Counted from the stretch's first letter, positions 1 through 11,170 are shown. The stretch: DNA of 40,271 nucleotides from Pelargonium cotyledonis (GCA_036897625.1 JAYMTA010000111.1:1-40271), one strand, 5' to 3'. Numbers and translations are program-made. Notes: generated by a model from the letters alone, not told the origin.

Positions 1-84
1 GTTGGAAACACACTAAATTATCTTGTAATTCTTAATTTTTGCAAAAAATAGAAACAAAACACTCATTTTGGGACGGAGGGAGTA
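1..84. mobile_element. Stowaway MITE, right end only
   Basis: The stretch ends in GGGACGGAGGGAG followed by TA (83-84). This is the mirror of the CTCCCTCCGTCCC terminus and TA target site of Stowaway (Tc1/mariner-derived) elements. The 40 bases before it closely match the right half of the complete copy at 25,560-25,799, including the terminal ACTCATTTTGGGACGG. The left end lies outside the window. Confidence 0.8.
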
Positions 85-605
85 GCATTTTTCATAGTTT
101 ATAGGCCCGATAACTTCATCCCCACGTTTCCATTCAACACTATATTGTTTTTAGGAGGCCAAGTAGCTTTGTCCTCAAGGCATAGAAATCTTTGTTGATT
201 TTCGGGTTGGGTCAGATGCCAAGAATAAATATTTTGGGATGAGCTCAGGTAAAACATTTTTGACCTAAAATTTAAATCGACAGACAATATAATAAAAGGT
301 CACTCGATAAATTTATCATGACCTAGTCTAAACAATTGATCCATTGTCTAATGTTGTTTTCGAATGAATTAGGTCTACCATTCATTTCCTACAACGAGAA
401 ACGCATTAAGGTAACTGAAGTCGTCGATTGAGGTATTTTGACAATAAGGTTCACTCTATATCGAATTAGCCTTGAAATAATCAGAAAGGGAGCGATTCGA
501 GCATCATCAAATCCGCAATTGAATAAGAAGCTAAAGAAGAAGCTGCATGCATTGCTTCTTCAGTTGTCACAGTCCAGCCAATGGTTGCTATGTATGCTCG
601 AGGTC
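85..605. other. Intergenic, no gene seen
   Basis: Nothing with coding character is visible. The segment at about 573-640 contains GTTCGAGTC, which resembles a tRNA/SINE box B, but no SINE could be delimited. The minus-strand F-box pseudogene begins its 3' end at 606. Confidence 0.5.
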
Positions 606-2305
606 TCATGTTCGAGTCTCGTACTTTCCGACTCGATTTGGAATCCACTTTAACTTAATTTTGGTTTTATTATATCCCATTGCAGCACATGTCTTCTCTT
701 CTGGTTCTGTCACCTTCTCAAAACCATACAAATAGTGTCTCCAACATTTCAAGTACTTGTACTTGCAGCAATTTGCTTCTTCTTTTCCTTTCAATTTCTT
801 CTTCTCCAGTGCCTGTAAAATTCAAAACAATTACTTTTCGAATGGCGAATACATAATTTCAAGTTTATTGAAAATTTATTTCACTTCCGAAACGTACATT
901 TAATAAGTCGTTGCCATTGTTGTGACGAGAGACTAAAGAGACGCTCTTCCAATAACACGTGTTGGATCTGAACAAATAATCCGCAATGCATTCATAGCTC
1001 AAAAATGAAACATTTACGGACATGTCCCGCTTCATGTACTTTATAGCATATAATGTTTCGAACAAATATTCAGTCCTCGAGGACAATCACATTCTGAAAA
1101 ATAAATTTGAACAGTAATTAGAAACAAGTAGAGTGTATAATCGCATAAACGTTACGTATGATAGATAATCAATTTACCGGGTAAAACTCGAGAATCAATT
1201 TCATATCCTTGAAGTGGCCGAACTTCATAAAGCATTCTCTAAAACTATCCGAGTTCCTCGCAAGCCAGCATTGGTCAAAGCTGCAGTCCATATGAACATC
1301 AATCTAGAACTTTGATAATCGCGCACAATTAATCCAGTGAAAGGGGAGCAGATTGTTCCTGTATCGAAGAGATTGTATATTCGGAGCATCAATTTTAACA
1401 AGGCCTAGATGCTTACAATCGATTAATTCGAGTTTTCGAAGCTTATGATGATTTGAAATCTCTATGCTTTCCAAGAATAGACTCTTCTAGTCGTGGAAAT
1501 TTCAAAAGATAACTCCTGAGCGCATACTTGGCCAGTTTGACACAAACCAAACTTAACTTTTTGAGTGTCAACTCACACTATCAATCTTGCACGACTTTTC
1601 ATCACTGTCACTCCAAAACGAAAAAACCTGAAGATTCGGTGCTATAATTTCAACTTTGGTAATATCATTGCACGATCTCAAATCAACATTTTTTAGTCTA
1701 TCGAGACCTGAATCACAAATCTCCGACAACCCTTCGCAGCGAACGAGCTCGAGAATCTCCATGGAGGGACAACCAGAAACCAAACTCTCGACAATCTCTT
1801 GGCTCGAGCGAAAACATTGTAAGCTCAGCTCGAGTAAATTCGGAAGCTTCACATTGTTACAATTCCTAAGATCACATCATCTGAGTCTCAAACTAGTGAT
1901 TGTTTTCAAACAAAAAACAGTTGGAGGCAACACGTATCTGAAACCGGATACATTAAGCCAAAGCTCCTCAACATTAGCTTCATTGACCAATTGATGCATC
2001 CACCGGTTCATGTGCGAGTCCCAACAGTCAGATGGTAGTATTCGAGCTCTAGTTCGAATTTGTGAGTATTGATCTTTTGTCGGATAAATTTTTGTATAGA
2101 ATAATCGATTCGGTCCATGAAAACCGGCCCTTGTCTCACCAACGCCTTGGATAAAATTAAGAACCGGACGAGAGTTGAAGATGGATCTCCAATTCTTGGA
2201 GAGAATTGCGGTTCGAGCAACTTCTTTGGATTCGAGAAAATTGAGAATGTGATGGAGGATGGGGTAAGGCAATTGGGAGATCTTGTCAATTGTTGTTGGA
2301 ACTTT
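606..2305 (-). pseudogene. F-box/LRR (FBL-type) gene, decayed paralogue of the gene at 7719-9950
   Basis: The minus strand keeps the layout of an F-box/LRR protein of SCF ubiquitin ligases. An F-box (LPYPILHHILNFLESKE) lies near 2272-2180, LRR-like segments run down to about 1190, and two short C-terminal exons follow at 898-1093 and 606-812. The last exon holds the family's Cys-rich end, NCCKYKYLKCWRHYL, which matches NRCWRHYL in the intact paralogue. The frame is broken in several places: an in-frame TGA near 1876 between TSLRLR and CDLRNC, a frame change near 1570, another near 1460, an in-frame TAG near 1300, and a frame change near 1070 in the second exon. No ATG lies in frame upstream of the F-box; its frame opens on TTG, and the N-terminal extension of the paralogue is missing. 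Splice sites at both C-terminal introns still look usable, so decay appears moderate. An expressed truncated product cannot be excluded. Confidence 0.85.
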
Positions 2306-3127
2306 TGGTTGGTTTCTTGAAACAAAATTTAGACTACTTTTATAGGAAAATTAAACTCAACTTCTTATCGAAACGTGTTGGGTCAAATAGTTTAAATGCA
2401 TGTTTGCCTCCTTTATATCACCTTTGTCCATTTACCGAACAACCTAATATACTCTTTTATAGAACGACATTTTTACTAAACAAGCACAAAAATAAAGCTT
2501 TGATCTATAGCCGACCTCTATTAATTTAGGTTAAAAAAAGGAAAGTCAAAATCTTCAAATTAAAGGAAACAAAATTTTAAAAAGAGAACAAAATATTTAA
2601 TTTCTTGTTGATATGATTCTGCATTAACTCTTAATTGCAATATTTCCTTAATTATTAAAGCTTTTTTCTCTATAAATGTATAGAAATTAAAGCTTTCATA
2701 GAAGGTTCCATTATAACCTATTTTCATTTCATAGAGCTGCAGCCATTAAAGCTACAATTTAAGGTGCTCCTTCTCTCCCTCCTCTCTTTATTTTCGGATT
2801 GGTATGTGAACCGGGTGTGGTTGATGAATTTAGTTAGGTTTTCAATTTTTTTTGTCAGACTTTTCTAGATGGGTTGATTTCGAACCCCAGTTTTATATTG
2901 TTTATCGTTTGATTTGAATTAATAAATCATTATCTTTGGTTAGCTCTTATTTGCGCAAAAGTCGTAACTTGTAACATGTTCACGTCTGATCTAAAATAGT
3001 TGTCTAACATATTCCTTACACGTAATATTTTTATGCACTTATTTGTACATTTAATTTTGTGTACTAATCCACGAACACCAAAATGTTCTCAATTAATCTT
3101 CATTTTCATTTTCTTGCTTAGGTGATC
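2306..3127 (+). other. 5' region of the MADS gene, probable leader intron
   Basis: After the TATA box at 2671 a CT-rich stretch lies at 2766-2790. A good donor (GGTATGT, intron from 2802) and an acceptor TTGCTTAG ending at 3121 would remove about 320 bases. That would leave GTGATC directly before the start ATG. This leader intron is an inference from splice signals only. Confidence 0.45.
2671..2676 (+). promoter_or_regulatory. TATA box for the MADS gene
   Basis: CTCTATAAATGTA is a good plant TATA context. Transcription would start near 2700 and feed into the CT-rich leader. Confidence 0.5.
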
Positions 3128-4228
3128 ATGGGACGATCTAGACTAAATATGCAACTCATAGAAAATGAGAAAATTCGAATAACAACTTTTCGAAACAGAA
3201 AAAACAGCCTATTCAAGAAGGCTTTTGAGCTATCTACTCTTTGTGGGATCCAAGTTTGTGTCATCATTTCCGGACCAAAACTTGCCAACAATGTCCCCAA
3301 CAGTACAGTTTTTGAGACTTGGCCTCCGAACCCTAATGAAGCAAAGCTCGTAATCGAAAACTTCGCGAAAGCGAGTGAGCACAAGAAGCAATACAAAGTG
3401 ACATTGGATGATCTTTTCCACCGCGAGATCCAATACTCGACGGAGAAGAAGCTCTCGAAGAAAACTCATGAAACCGGCGAAAACCCTAACCCTAACTCCA
3501 GTTGGTATGATCGGGTTTGTAAGTTTTCGTTGCTCGAGCTTGATGCGTTCGTTCACTCAGTTGAGGCAAGATTGAGGTACATTGATGCGATTCAGGCTAA
3601 ACGAGACATGTTTGCGGGTAAAATGAAGATTGGTGTTGACGAGTCGTGTTTGAGCATGCCACTTTATGTGAATCCTTTCGATGTTTATGTTCCTAGCACT
3701 CGTCATCCCGTCGATTTTAATGATGTGGGTAGTTACACAAATATGATGTTGATGAGTGATGATGATTTTTGCACTCGATATGGTGGAGATAGGAGCAACA
3801 TTAATGCAGGGCATGAGAACGGTCATTTATGTACACAGTCTTTTCCCCGCTTTTGCAAAGAGATTGATTCTTTCGCGGGGCACCAACAAAATTTACTGTT
3901 GCGCGGAGGCTCCTCCTCCACGTTTGGAGTGAACAATGTTGCTATTTCGAACAATCCTACTTGGGAGATTGCAAATATTCCGTTCAAGAATAATGTCACA
4001 ATTTCAAACTATCCTACGGGGAAGATTCCAAATGATCCATTCGAGAATAATGTCGTGATTTCTCTTACTCCAACATGTGACAAAGTTGCGAGACACCGAC
4101 GAATTTTACCATTGCACCAAGGCTCACTCCCTTCGTTTGGCACGATTTCGAGCTATCCTATGTGGGAGATTGCAAGTGATCGATTTGAGCATATTGAACA
4201 AGCAAATAAAGGAGGATTCATGGGCTGA
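3128..4228 (+). CDS. Type I (Mβ-like) MADS-box transcription factor
   Basis: This single-exon frame encodes 366 residues from ATG 3128; the frame is open upstream only through GTG ATC, so this ATG is chosen. Residues 1-60 form the MADS domain (MGRSRLNMQLIENEKIR, then KNSLFKKAFELSTLCG), the DNA-binding and dimerisation module. There is no K domain, which places it in type I. The sequence after the MADS domain (VTLDDLFHREIQY, then SSWYDRVCKFSLLELDAF) resembles Mβ proteins such as Arabidopsis AGL47/AGL82/AGL103, where a WDDRF-like segment follows a charged linker. Type I MADS proteins are mostly known from female gametophyte and endosperm. Three of the usual basic MADS positions differ (TTFRNRKNSLFKK instead of TFKKRKKGLLKK), so DNA binding may be altered. 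The C-terminal third contains 19-residue repeats (separate entry). Subgroup placement is from memory of family patterns. Confidence 0.85.
   Translation: MGRSRLNMQLIENEKIRITTFRNRKNSLFKKAFELSTLCGIQVCVIISGPKLANNVPNSTVFETWPPNPNEAKLVIENFAKASEHKKQYKVTLDDLFHREIQYSTEKKLSKKTHETGENPNPNSSWYDRVCKFSLLELDAFVHSVEARLRYIDAIQAKRDMFAGKMKIGVDESCLSMPLYVNPFDVYVPSTRHPVDFNDVGSYTNMMLMSDDDFCTRYGGDRSNINAGHENGHLCTQSFPRFCKEIDSFAGHQQNLLLRGGSSSTFGVNNVAISNNPTWEIANIPFKNNVTISNYPTGKIPNDPFENNVVISLTPTCDKVARHRRILPLHQGSLPSFGTISSYPMWEIASDRFEHIEQANKGGFMG
3932..4189 (+). repeat. 19-codon in-frame repeats in the MADS gene
   Basis: Units at 3932-3988 and 3989-4045 encode NNVAISNNPTWEIANIPFK and NNVTISNYPTGKIPNDPFE. A third begins at 4046 (NNVVIS) and then diverges. 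A fourth at 4139-4189 encodes GTISSYPMWEIASDRFE. Units 1 and 4 are each preceded by a similar GS...FG segment, suggesting a larger duplication first and smaller ones later. Confidence 0.8.
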
Positions 4229-4266
4229 GAATAATATAGGTTCTAGTCAATCAATTTTTAGTAATT

Positions 4267-4344
4267 TATTTATTATGTTGATAATAGAATGTTTTTTTTT
4301 TCTATTATCAACATAATAAATAGAAGAAAAAAAAACATTCTATT
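4267..4344 (+). repeat. Overlapping inverted repeats after the MADS stop codon
   Basis: Bases 4267-4289 pair perfectly with 4300-4322 (23 bp) around a 10-base T-rich loop. Bases 4283-4300 also pair with 4327-4344 (18 bp). The two hairpins share sequence and exclude each other. The first begins 38 bases after the stop codon, so both fall in the probable 3' UTR. Confidence 0.85.
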
Positions 4345-4955
4345 AAATATTCATTTTTCAGGTACACTTTTTAGTATTCATAATTGTTCTTTCCTTTTCT
4401 TGGGAGTCAAGTCATTAATTGGTAAGTTTTGTGACTTCTATATATGTTTGAATTTAGTGTTTTTTGGTTCTATGTGAGCTTTTGTAGTTATTTAACACAG
4501 ATTCGGCCACAGCGATCTATGTTATATCTCTTCTTTCAACAAGTCTTAACACAACTGTATTTGTGGGTTTTCGAATATGATATTGCAGATTAAATTAGAA
4601 TAACTAACAATTGATATATACATGTTTGGTAGGCATGTTTTAAACATTCCATGCATCACAAATCCAATATTTCAAATGGAGCATTACATTATTTCGATTT
4701 CTAAACACAAACAAATAAATCACACGCTGTAATACATTAAATAGTAATATCTATAAACACACAAACATTTTACGAACATGTTTTAATGTTTGTTGAGTCT
4801 CAACATTTCAAACAATGCGTAGAAGTAAAAAAATGTTGAGACGAACATAGAAAATACGTTCGTGAACAATTTTTGTGTGCACTCGTTTGTGTATACATGT
4901 CTTCTAAACCTACATATTTGATCACATGCTTTTGATTCTCTTCTCATCACTATCC
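4345..4955. other. Convergent intergenic region
   Basis: This is the shared 3' flank of the MADS and lectin genes. It is AT-rich with no coding signal. GTCTCAACATTT near 4797 is inverted as AAATGTTGAGAC near 4832 (12 bp). Confidence 0.5.
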
Positions 4956-6035
4956 TTAACTATTACTTGCCGTGAAAGATTTGGTGCTTGCAAGCCTCTG
5001 CAATTTCTTGTGAACTTTTTGAAAGAGATTGGTGGTTTGTGGATGAGAAACCCTAAACCCAATAGCATCAAGGTACCAACCACTTTTGCCTTTGAACCCA
5101 ACAATTCTAGCACCATCCATTGAGAAGGTAAATGGTGTCCCTTCTTCAACCCCAAATGGCCCAAAGCTTCTTGTGTTGCTCTTGATTGTTAGTGACCTAA
5201 TCACTGGACTGCCTCCATGTACCACAGGACAATAATAGCCACTCACACTCACTATATACTCCTCTGGGTATTGCAGCTTTACCTGAATAAATAGATAAAA
5301 ATCAGGACAAAAGTTAATGTCATTAGAGATACTAGCAAATGTCGTGCGTTCGAATCTTATTGGATGTAGTGGAATGACAAAGTATTGTGAAAAAAAGACA
5401 GAAGGACCCGTCATTGCATAATTCGACTTAATGGGTTAATCTAAAATATATTATGTCAATACCAACATTCACTAATTCTCTTTTTATCTTTAATTAAAAT
5501 AAAAAAAAACATGACACTTATTCTAGTTCGGATGGAGTAAGAAACTTGGTTTGATGGACTAGAAACCTGCAACTCGCAACTCTTATGGGTCATATTCAAG
5601 CTACAATAAGTCTTTTCCGACCAAACCCATGAAAAATAAAACAGATCTAAGTTATACGTGAAACTCGAATTGTCAGCTCTAGGAGGGTTTAGAGTAGAAA
5701 TTTAGCTAACCTCAGCTATCTTGTTGCCTCCAATACCACCATGTTTCTCCCCCATGACAGGCTTGCCATTTTTGTCATAGATTACAAGAATTGAGTCTAT
5801 GCAATGATCATAAGTAAGCACTATCTCTCTCACTCCATGGTATGTTCCATCATCCCAACTTGTCCCTCCATTTCCACCCCAAGGTCCTATGATCATGCTC
5901 CTCTTTTTCCCACTCATTGCTTGATTGTTGTTCCTTTGTTCCTACAAAACATCATGGTACCAAATTCATAAGTTTTTGTGAGCAAGCTCAAGAAACTACA
6001 TAGGACTGTGTTGGGTTCTTGGCAAATCTTACCAT
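4956..6035 (-). CDS. Jacalin-related lectin (mannose-binding type, single domain)
   Basis: The coding exons are 6033-6035 (the Met codon alone, then donor GTAAG), 5711-5941 and 4956-5282, all joined in phase 0, for 186 residues. If the Met-only exon is non-coding, translation can start at 5917 (MSGKKRSM). One jacalin β-prism domain is present: GPWGGNGGTSWDDG near the N-terminus, REIVLTYD, DSILVIYDKNGKPV, then across the intron VKLQYPEEYIVSVSGYY, SLTIKSNTRSFGPFG and GFKGKSGWYLDAIGFRV. The conserved WYLDAIG segment near the C-terminus supplies the sugar-binding GxxxD-type loop, and the aspartate is present. A basic 30-residue tail follows the domain. No signal peptide is seen, as in cytosolic or nuclear mannose-specific jacalins, which are often stress-induced. 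A weak TATA-like TTATATGA lies near 6098-6104. Confidence 0.9.
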
Positions 6036-7718
6036 GTTGATATGCTTTGGCCTTTGGGGATGATATGGCTATGGCATGTTTGTGGCTTCCTGTTGTTCAT
6101 ATAAGGGAAGTGAGAGATTGGGAAGTGCATCTAATTCTCTTTCTAGGACAATCTAGAGATTAAGAATCTTACACCAATTAATGCATTTTTGTCCTTTGTT
6201 GTGGAAAAAGAACTTGTGCCCTTTAGAAGTTGAACATGTAACCAATAGAGCAGAACTAGCAAAAGTTCAAGAGCTTGTCATTCGGGTTTCAATACTTAGG
6301 TTCATATTGAAAAAACCTGACTTGAATATAACTCCGATTATAAAGTTACCGCGTTTGGGTAAAAACTCTTAATCAAACTTGCATATAAAAGACACGATCG
6401 TAGATTTTAGGTAAAAATGTGAAAGTTGATGTGAGTTATCCAACTTATCCACGTATTTATTTTTTCATGTTTTTATTTTAAACTTGGCCTGCTCATCTGC
6501 TTCAAAATCTTTCCACACCCTATTCAATCGAAGTGCCTTGAACCACTAAAACATTGTTCAGGCAAGCGACACTGTGTCCCGAATACACTAACTATAACGC
6601 GAGTCTAATTTTATACGCTTGTGAATCCTTTTAATGTATGGAATTGATTTGAGCATTCGCATATGGTTCCCACTATTAGATTTTGACCAACACAAATTTA
6701 TATGCATAATATGTTGGTCACCAATTTACCCATTCATTTTATTCATTGTCACGTTATTCTCTTAGTTTGATTGGTTCAAAAGAGAATAGACATTTTGGTT
6801 ATTTTGCAATTTACCATATGAATTGGTAGAAAAGAGGCAAAGAGATTCTAGCAAGTGACCCAATGAGGTTAAAGAATTGGTTTCTTGGGTAAGCATCTCA
6901 TTCCATTTCTCTCAATTTTAGAGAACCATTTTGAAACCAACACTTCAACATTTCATAAAGGTTCATTAAGATAAATAATATTCCTAAAAGCCAAACATAA
7001 TGACAAAACCTGCGATGTAACTAATCTCAACATTATTTACATGAAAAACCCAAAACCCGATCCAAAATTTGCAACTTGCACTCTTTTCAGGTCGAATTCA
7101 AGTTAAGTCTCTCCAAACCAAACCCGAATTGAGAGGGGTGTCTTTTGCTATATGGACCAACCATTTGGGGAATCTTCAAAAGCAAGAAACACTTTTTGAT
7201 ACTTAAACATTTAGGCTAAGAATTCATCTAGCTTTCCACAAAGAGAACAAAATGAAAGAGACCTACCAATTGGACAACATATTTCTGGTGAAAAATGAGC
7301 TGGTTTGCATAAAAAAAAAATCTCCATGAATATGAAGATTTATTCCTCACCAACCAAGAAACAAACTTTATTCCGTACATTTTGTTTTGAACCATGAATT
7401 CATCACAAGGAAGAGGAAAAAAAAATCATATTCAACAATATTCACCATATCAGAACAAACTTAAATACCAAATACTGTGAAGCATTCAAAAGAAAACCTT
7501 ACTAATAAATATGATGATTATTTACCATTATGCTCTATTAGATATTAAAGAAAACGGTTAAAATAATCACAACTTTAACTTTTCCACTATTCGAAAACGA
7601 GCATAAGTTAAGGTATCAATTTTGAACATTAAAAACATAAGCTTTGAAATCCCATTATTTCATCATTTTTGTATCAAACCTTAGTTCATTTCCTATATCA
7701 TAAAAAAGGATCATTGGT
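6036..7718. other. Intergenic, no gene seen
   Basis: This is AT-rich sequence between the divergently placed 5' end of the lectin gene and the 3' end of the F-box gene. Both strands carry frequent stops, and no repeat boundaries could be defined. Confidence 0.5.
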
Positions 7719-9950
7719 TCAATCTATGGTATATGACTCTTGTGGAGACTCAATAGTTTTGCAAGAACTCCAAAACAATCTAAAAGCAATAACCTGTTGC
7801 TTATCAGCTGAATACGTGGACAGCCAAGGAATCCACATGCTTACTGGCTCATCCGTGATGTTGTCCAAGTAGTGCCGCCAACATCTGTTAGTCTTGTACC
7901 TACAGCAACTCGGGTCTTGTTCTCTTTTCCATAACTTATCACGCACGAGCTACAATCCACGAGTTGTGAATAAAACAACAGGAGAAGGGGGTCAGTAAGT
8001 TTCCTAGAAGCGTAATTTAGGTAGCGTTTGGATTAGAATTTTCATTCAAGAATGGGATTAAGATCAATCCCATTCCAAAAATAATAATCCAAACGCTAAC
8101 TTATGGTAATGCTAAGTGTTGAATAAATTTGTTACCGTGGAGACTTCACTGTTGGGAGATGATACTATAGTCAGATAATGTGGCTGCCACATTTTAAGCA
8201 CATTATCTAACTGTTCTACGAGATTAGTTGATGATTTGATTTCGATGTCAAGATCTTTTGAGATAGGAAGCAATATCTCTGTGAAGTCTTCATGAATGAC
8301 GACACACTATAGATCATGGCAAGGCAAGGCAAGGCAAGTCAAAAGAAGAAAATGTTAGGAGGCTACATGCAATAAAATATAAATTTTCATATGAAAATGA
8401 AAATAAAAAACAGGACAGTAATTGGAAGGAATGCATACCTTCTTGGTGTTAATGACCAGTTTCATTTTTTTAGAATAACCGAACCTCTTAAGAAATCTTC
8501 TTATTTTGAAGATCACTTCGCTGCTTAGAGCTTTCCGGTGAACATGAATCTTGACTTCCTCCAACCCCCAAGGGTTCAAAGAAAAGAAGGGCATTGTGTC
8601 ACCCTTATACTCGAAGAAAACAAGATTTGGAGTGTAAAAATAAACACCTATTAGATTTTGGCATCCTCTAAGAACAAGATTCTTAAGATGTTGGCCCGAA
8701 ACCTTGATATTTCGCAAGTGGTGGCATTTGCTTAGTTCCAATTTCTCAAGAACAGGGAAATTGGACAACTGTTTATGAAACAAGGTGCCTGTCATCTTGG
8801 GATCCTCTAGTGTCAACACTTTCAGAGATTTACAAGCAGACAAGTTGATTTTGCAGTGCATCGATTTCTTTCCAGAATACCTAAACGTGTGGAGGTTTGG
8901 AGCTTCGAGTTCTATCTTCTTCAGTACACGGCACTGATACACCTCAACCGTATGGAGTTTACGACTTGAAACTTGCAGATTTTGCAACCTACAGCAGTTT
9001 ATGAATCTCATGTCCTCAACTGAAGGGCAGGAAAAGACGAGGTTCTCAATTTTCTGTTGATTGATGTGGATTTGTCTGAGACAGAGCCTTTTCAGATTGG
9101 GAAGTTTTATATCCGCAGAAGCTTTCCACTTGCACCCTTGTAACCGTAATGAAGTAATGTATTTGGAAGCGAAGACAGTTTGGGGCAAATTATAATGCCA
9201 TTTCCCTTCAATAGGTAAACGCAGATCCAGCTCTTTGATACCATTTTGAACCATGACATCTATCCACCTGTTCATATGAGAGAAATATTCAAAGTCATAT
9301 TCATAGGAGGGTATGTGTAGGGCAAATTTCTGTACGCCATATTTTCGCTCCAGGTGGCGTTGGATAGATTGATTGACGAAATCCCAAAACATCTTTTTCT
9401 TGTTTTCCTGATCTTCTCCCTCTAAGACTCGCTCTTGAAACTTGTGTTGATCAAATTCTAAGCCATAATAGGAAATCCACATGCGGTTCCACCTCTTGGA
9501 CAAGATACTGGTACGAGCTGCATCTTTTCTACAGCGAAGAAGAGATAGGATGTGATGGATAATGGGTTCGGGCAGCAGTGCAGTTCGATCCACGAGATCA
9601 ACTGTTTCAGCCATTGTATCTAAACCTTTTCTACTTTTCTTTCGTTTCTTCTCAACACTCTCATCAATGATCACAAGATCTTTCTTCTTCCACTTCCCTG
9701 AGACCCGTTCAACAGAATCGGCTATTTCATCTCTGACTTCTAAACCTTCTGTACTGTGCTTCTCTTCGCTCCCACTACTCTCGCCTAAGGTGCTGATATC
9801 TTGCCTCGTTCGCTTTTGTTGAACACAATCTTCAATTAAGCCCTGATCAATGGAATTAGTTCCCTCATGCTCACTGATGGAGAATTTTTTCAGTTTCACA
9901 TTAGAAGGTTTCTTACCCAAAAAGTTCTGCCGGAAGAGCCTCTTCCACAT
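7719..9950 (-). CDS. F-box/LRR protein, putative SCF substrate receptor
   Basis: The coding exons are 8439-9950, 8136-8306 and 7719-7949, all phase 0, giving 637 residues. Residues 1-120 are a charged, Ser/Lys-rich extension with an NLS-like KKRKKSRK at 101-108. The F-box is at about 126-165 (LLPEPIIHHILSLL, then ARTSILSKRWNRMW) and would bind SKP1. LRR-like segments follow to about residue 450 (SLRLQGC, IKLPNLKRLCLRQIHI, LEKLELSKCHHLRNIKV, LKNLVLRGCQNLIGV). The C-terminal exons carry CVVIHEDF and then the Cys-rich SCCRYKTNRCWRHYL, typical of a large plant F-box/LRR (FBL/At-type) expansion. The target is unknown. A leader exon near 11,295-11,345 with donor GTAAGT, and an acceptor CTATAG near 9990, suggest a 1.3-kb intron in the 5' UTR. 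Intron 2 contains a Tourist MITE. The paralogue at 606-2305 is broken. Confidence 0.88.
8020..8100. mobile_element. Tourist-like (PIF/Harbinger) MITE, 81 bp, whole
   Basis: GGTAGCGTTTGGATTA at the left is matched by TAATCCAAACGCTAAC at the right, with one mismatch. TTA at 8017-8019 and 8101-8103 is the 3-bp target duplication. A second inverted pair inside (AATGGGATT / AATCCCATT) makes the whole element a long hairpin. It lies in intron 2 of the F-box gene. Confidence 0.85.
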
Positions 9951-10221
9951 AATTTATTACTCAAAATAGTTCCATGTACCTATAGAAGACTTCAAAGGAA
10001 AGATATATACAACCAAAATAAGACCCGGGTAATAAGGACCTCCAAATGAAGGCGCAATCAATACAACACGTACTAAATAAGAATAAAAAAAATTAATGCC
10101 CTAATTTTTATGGTTTTACACCAACTCTTCACAACATTAATGAATGTGGTAAAACAATGTTTAGTATTGCAATTGAGAAATCCTCAAGAATGACGTCAGG
10201 CAATGTATCACATGATTTTGT

Positions 10222-10619
10222 GTCACAACGACGTGGATCACATGGTTACTTCAATAGCTTAAGGGCTATAATTTATCCAGTGTGGTAGCAATATTTAAGG
10301 AAGATCAAGTAGCACCTAATAGTCAGTTAATAAAATCCAAGACCATTATGGTTATGTTAACTATATGGCGAACACCCCAGACTCAGAACAATCATTAATA
10401 AACTTTTGCTTTCCAATAAGTCACAACGACATGGAGCAAATGGTTACTTCAATTGCTAAAGAGTTATAAAGTATCCAATGCGGATAACAATATTTAAGGA
10501 TGATCAAGTAGCACTAAATAGTCAATCGTTCAAATCCAAGACCATAATGGCTATGTCAACAAAATATTGAACGTCCAAAACTCCAAACAATAATTCATAA
10601 AGACTTTTGCTTGCAAATA
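10222..10619. repeat. Tandem duplication, two units of about 198 bp
   Basis: Unit 1 (10,222-10,419) and unit 2 (10,420-10,619) both start GTCACAACGAC and share GGTTACTTCAAT, CAATATTTAAGGA, GATCAAGTAGCAC, ATCCAAGACCAT and ACTTTTGCTT in the same order. They sit in the proposed leader intron of the F-box gene. Confidence 0.85.
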
Positions 10620-10762
10620 CCTGCGACCATTATCAACTAGGGTTACAAACAACAAGCTAAGAGGTGTGCCGGTTTAGACCTAATTTTGAGATAGGCTTAA
10701 TTAATTTATACGTTTCTCATCCCAAAATCAGATGATTCATAGATTTCACTCGTGCTTAATTC

Positions 10763-11170
10763 AAAATCTACTCTTGTTAATGACCCAACCCTAATATATC
10801 CACTCACATCACAATTTTAGCCAAAAATATTAAAAAGTATGTTTTAAAACACAGATTCTAAATGAATTCAAGCCGCATTCAAAATGAACAAAAATCAAAC
10901 CTAAAGTCTTTCAACGCAACACAACACAACACAATTAATGACCCAACTTGTTCTCAGATCACAATCATCCCTCAAAATTTAATCTTTGTCACCACCCAAC
11001 CCTAAATTATGCACTCACATCACAATTTGTCCCAAAAAAAAAAAAAATCAACTTTCCACATACAGAACACATAATTAGGTGTAGAAAAACACAGAACCAA
11101 AACGAATTCAAGCCACATTCACAAGGAACTAAATTCAAACCTACATCACTTCCACACAACACAACATAAT
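10763..11170. repeat. Second tandem duplication, offset about 211 bp
   Basis: Copies at about 10,763-10,932 and 10,974-11,170 share ACCCAACCCTAA, CACTCACATCACAATTT, AAAACACAGA, GAATTCAAGCC, TTCAAACCTA and ACACAACACAAC in order. This block is independent of the 198-bp duplication just upstream of it. Confidence 0.8.

Noticed and set aside
1656-1994. 112-codon plus-strand frame
   Set aside because: It is the antisense shadow of the F-box pseudogene's LRR region.
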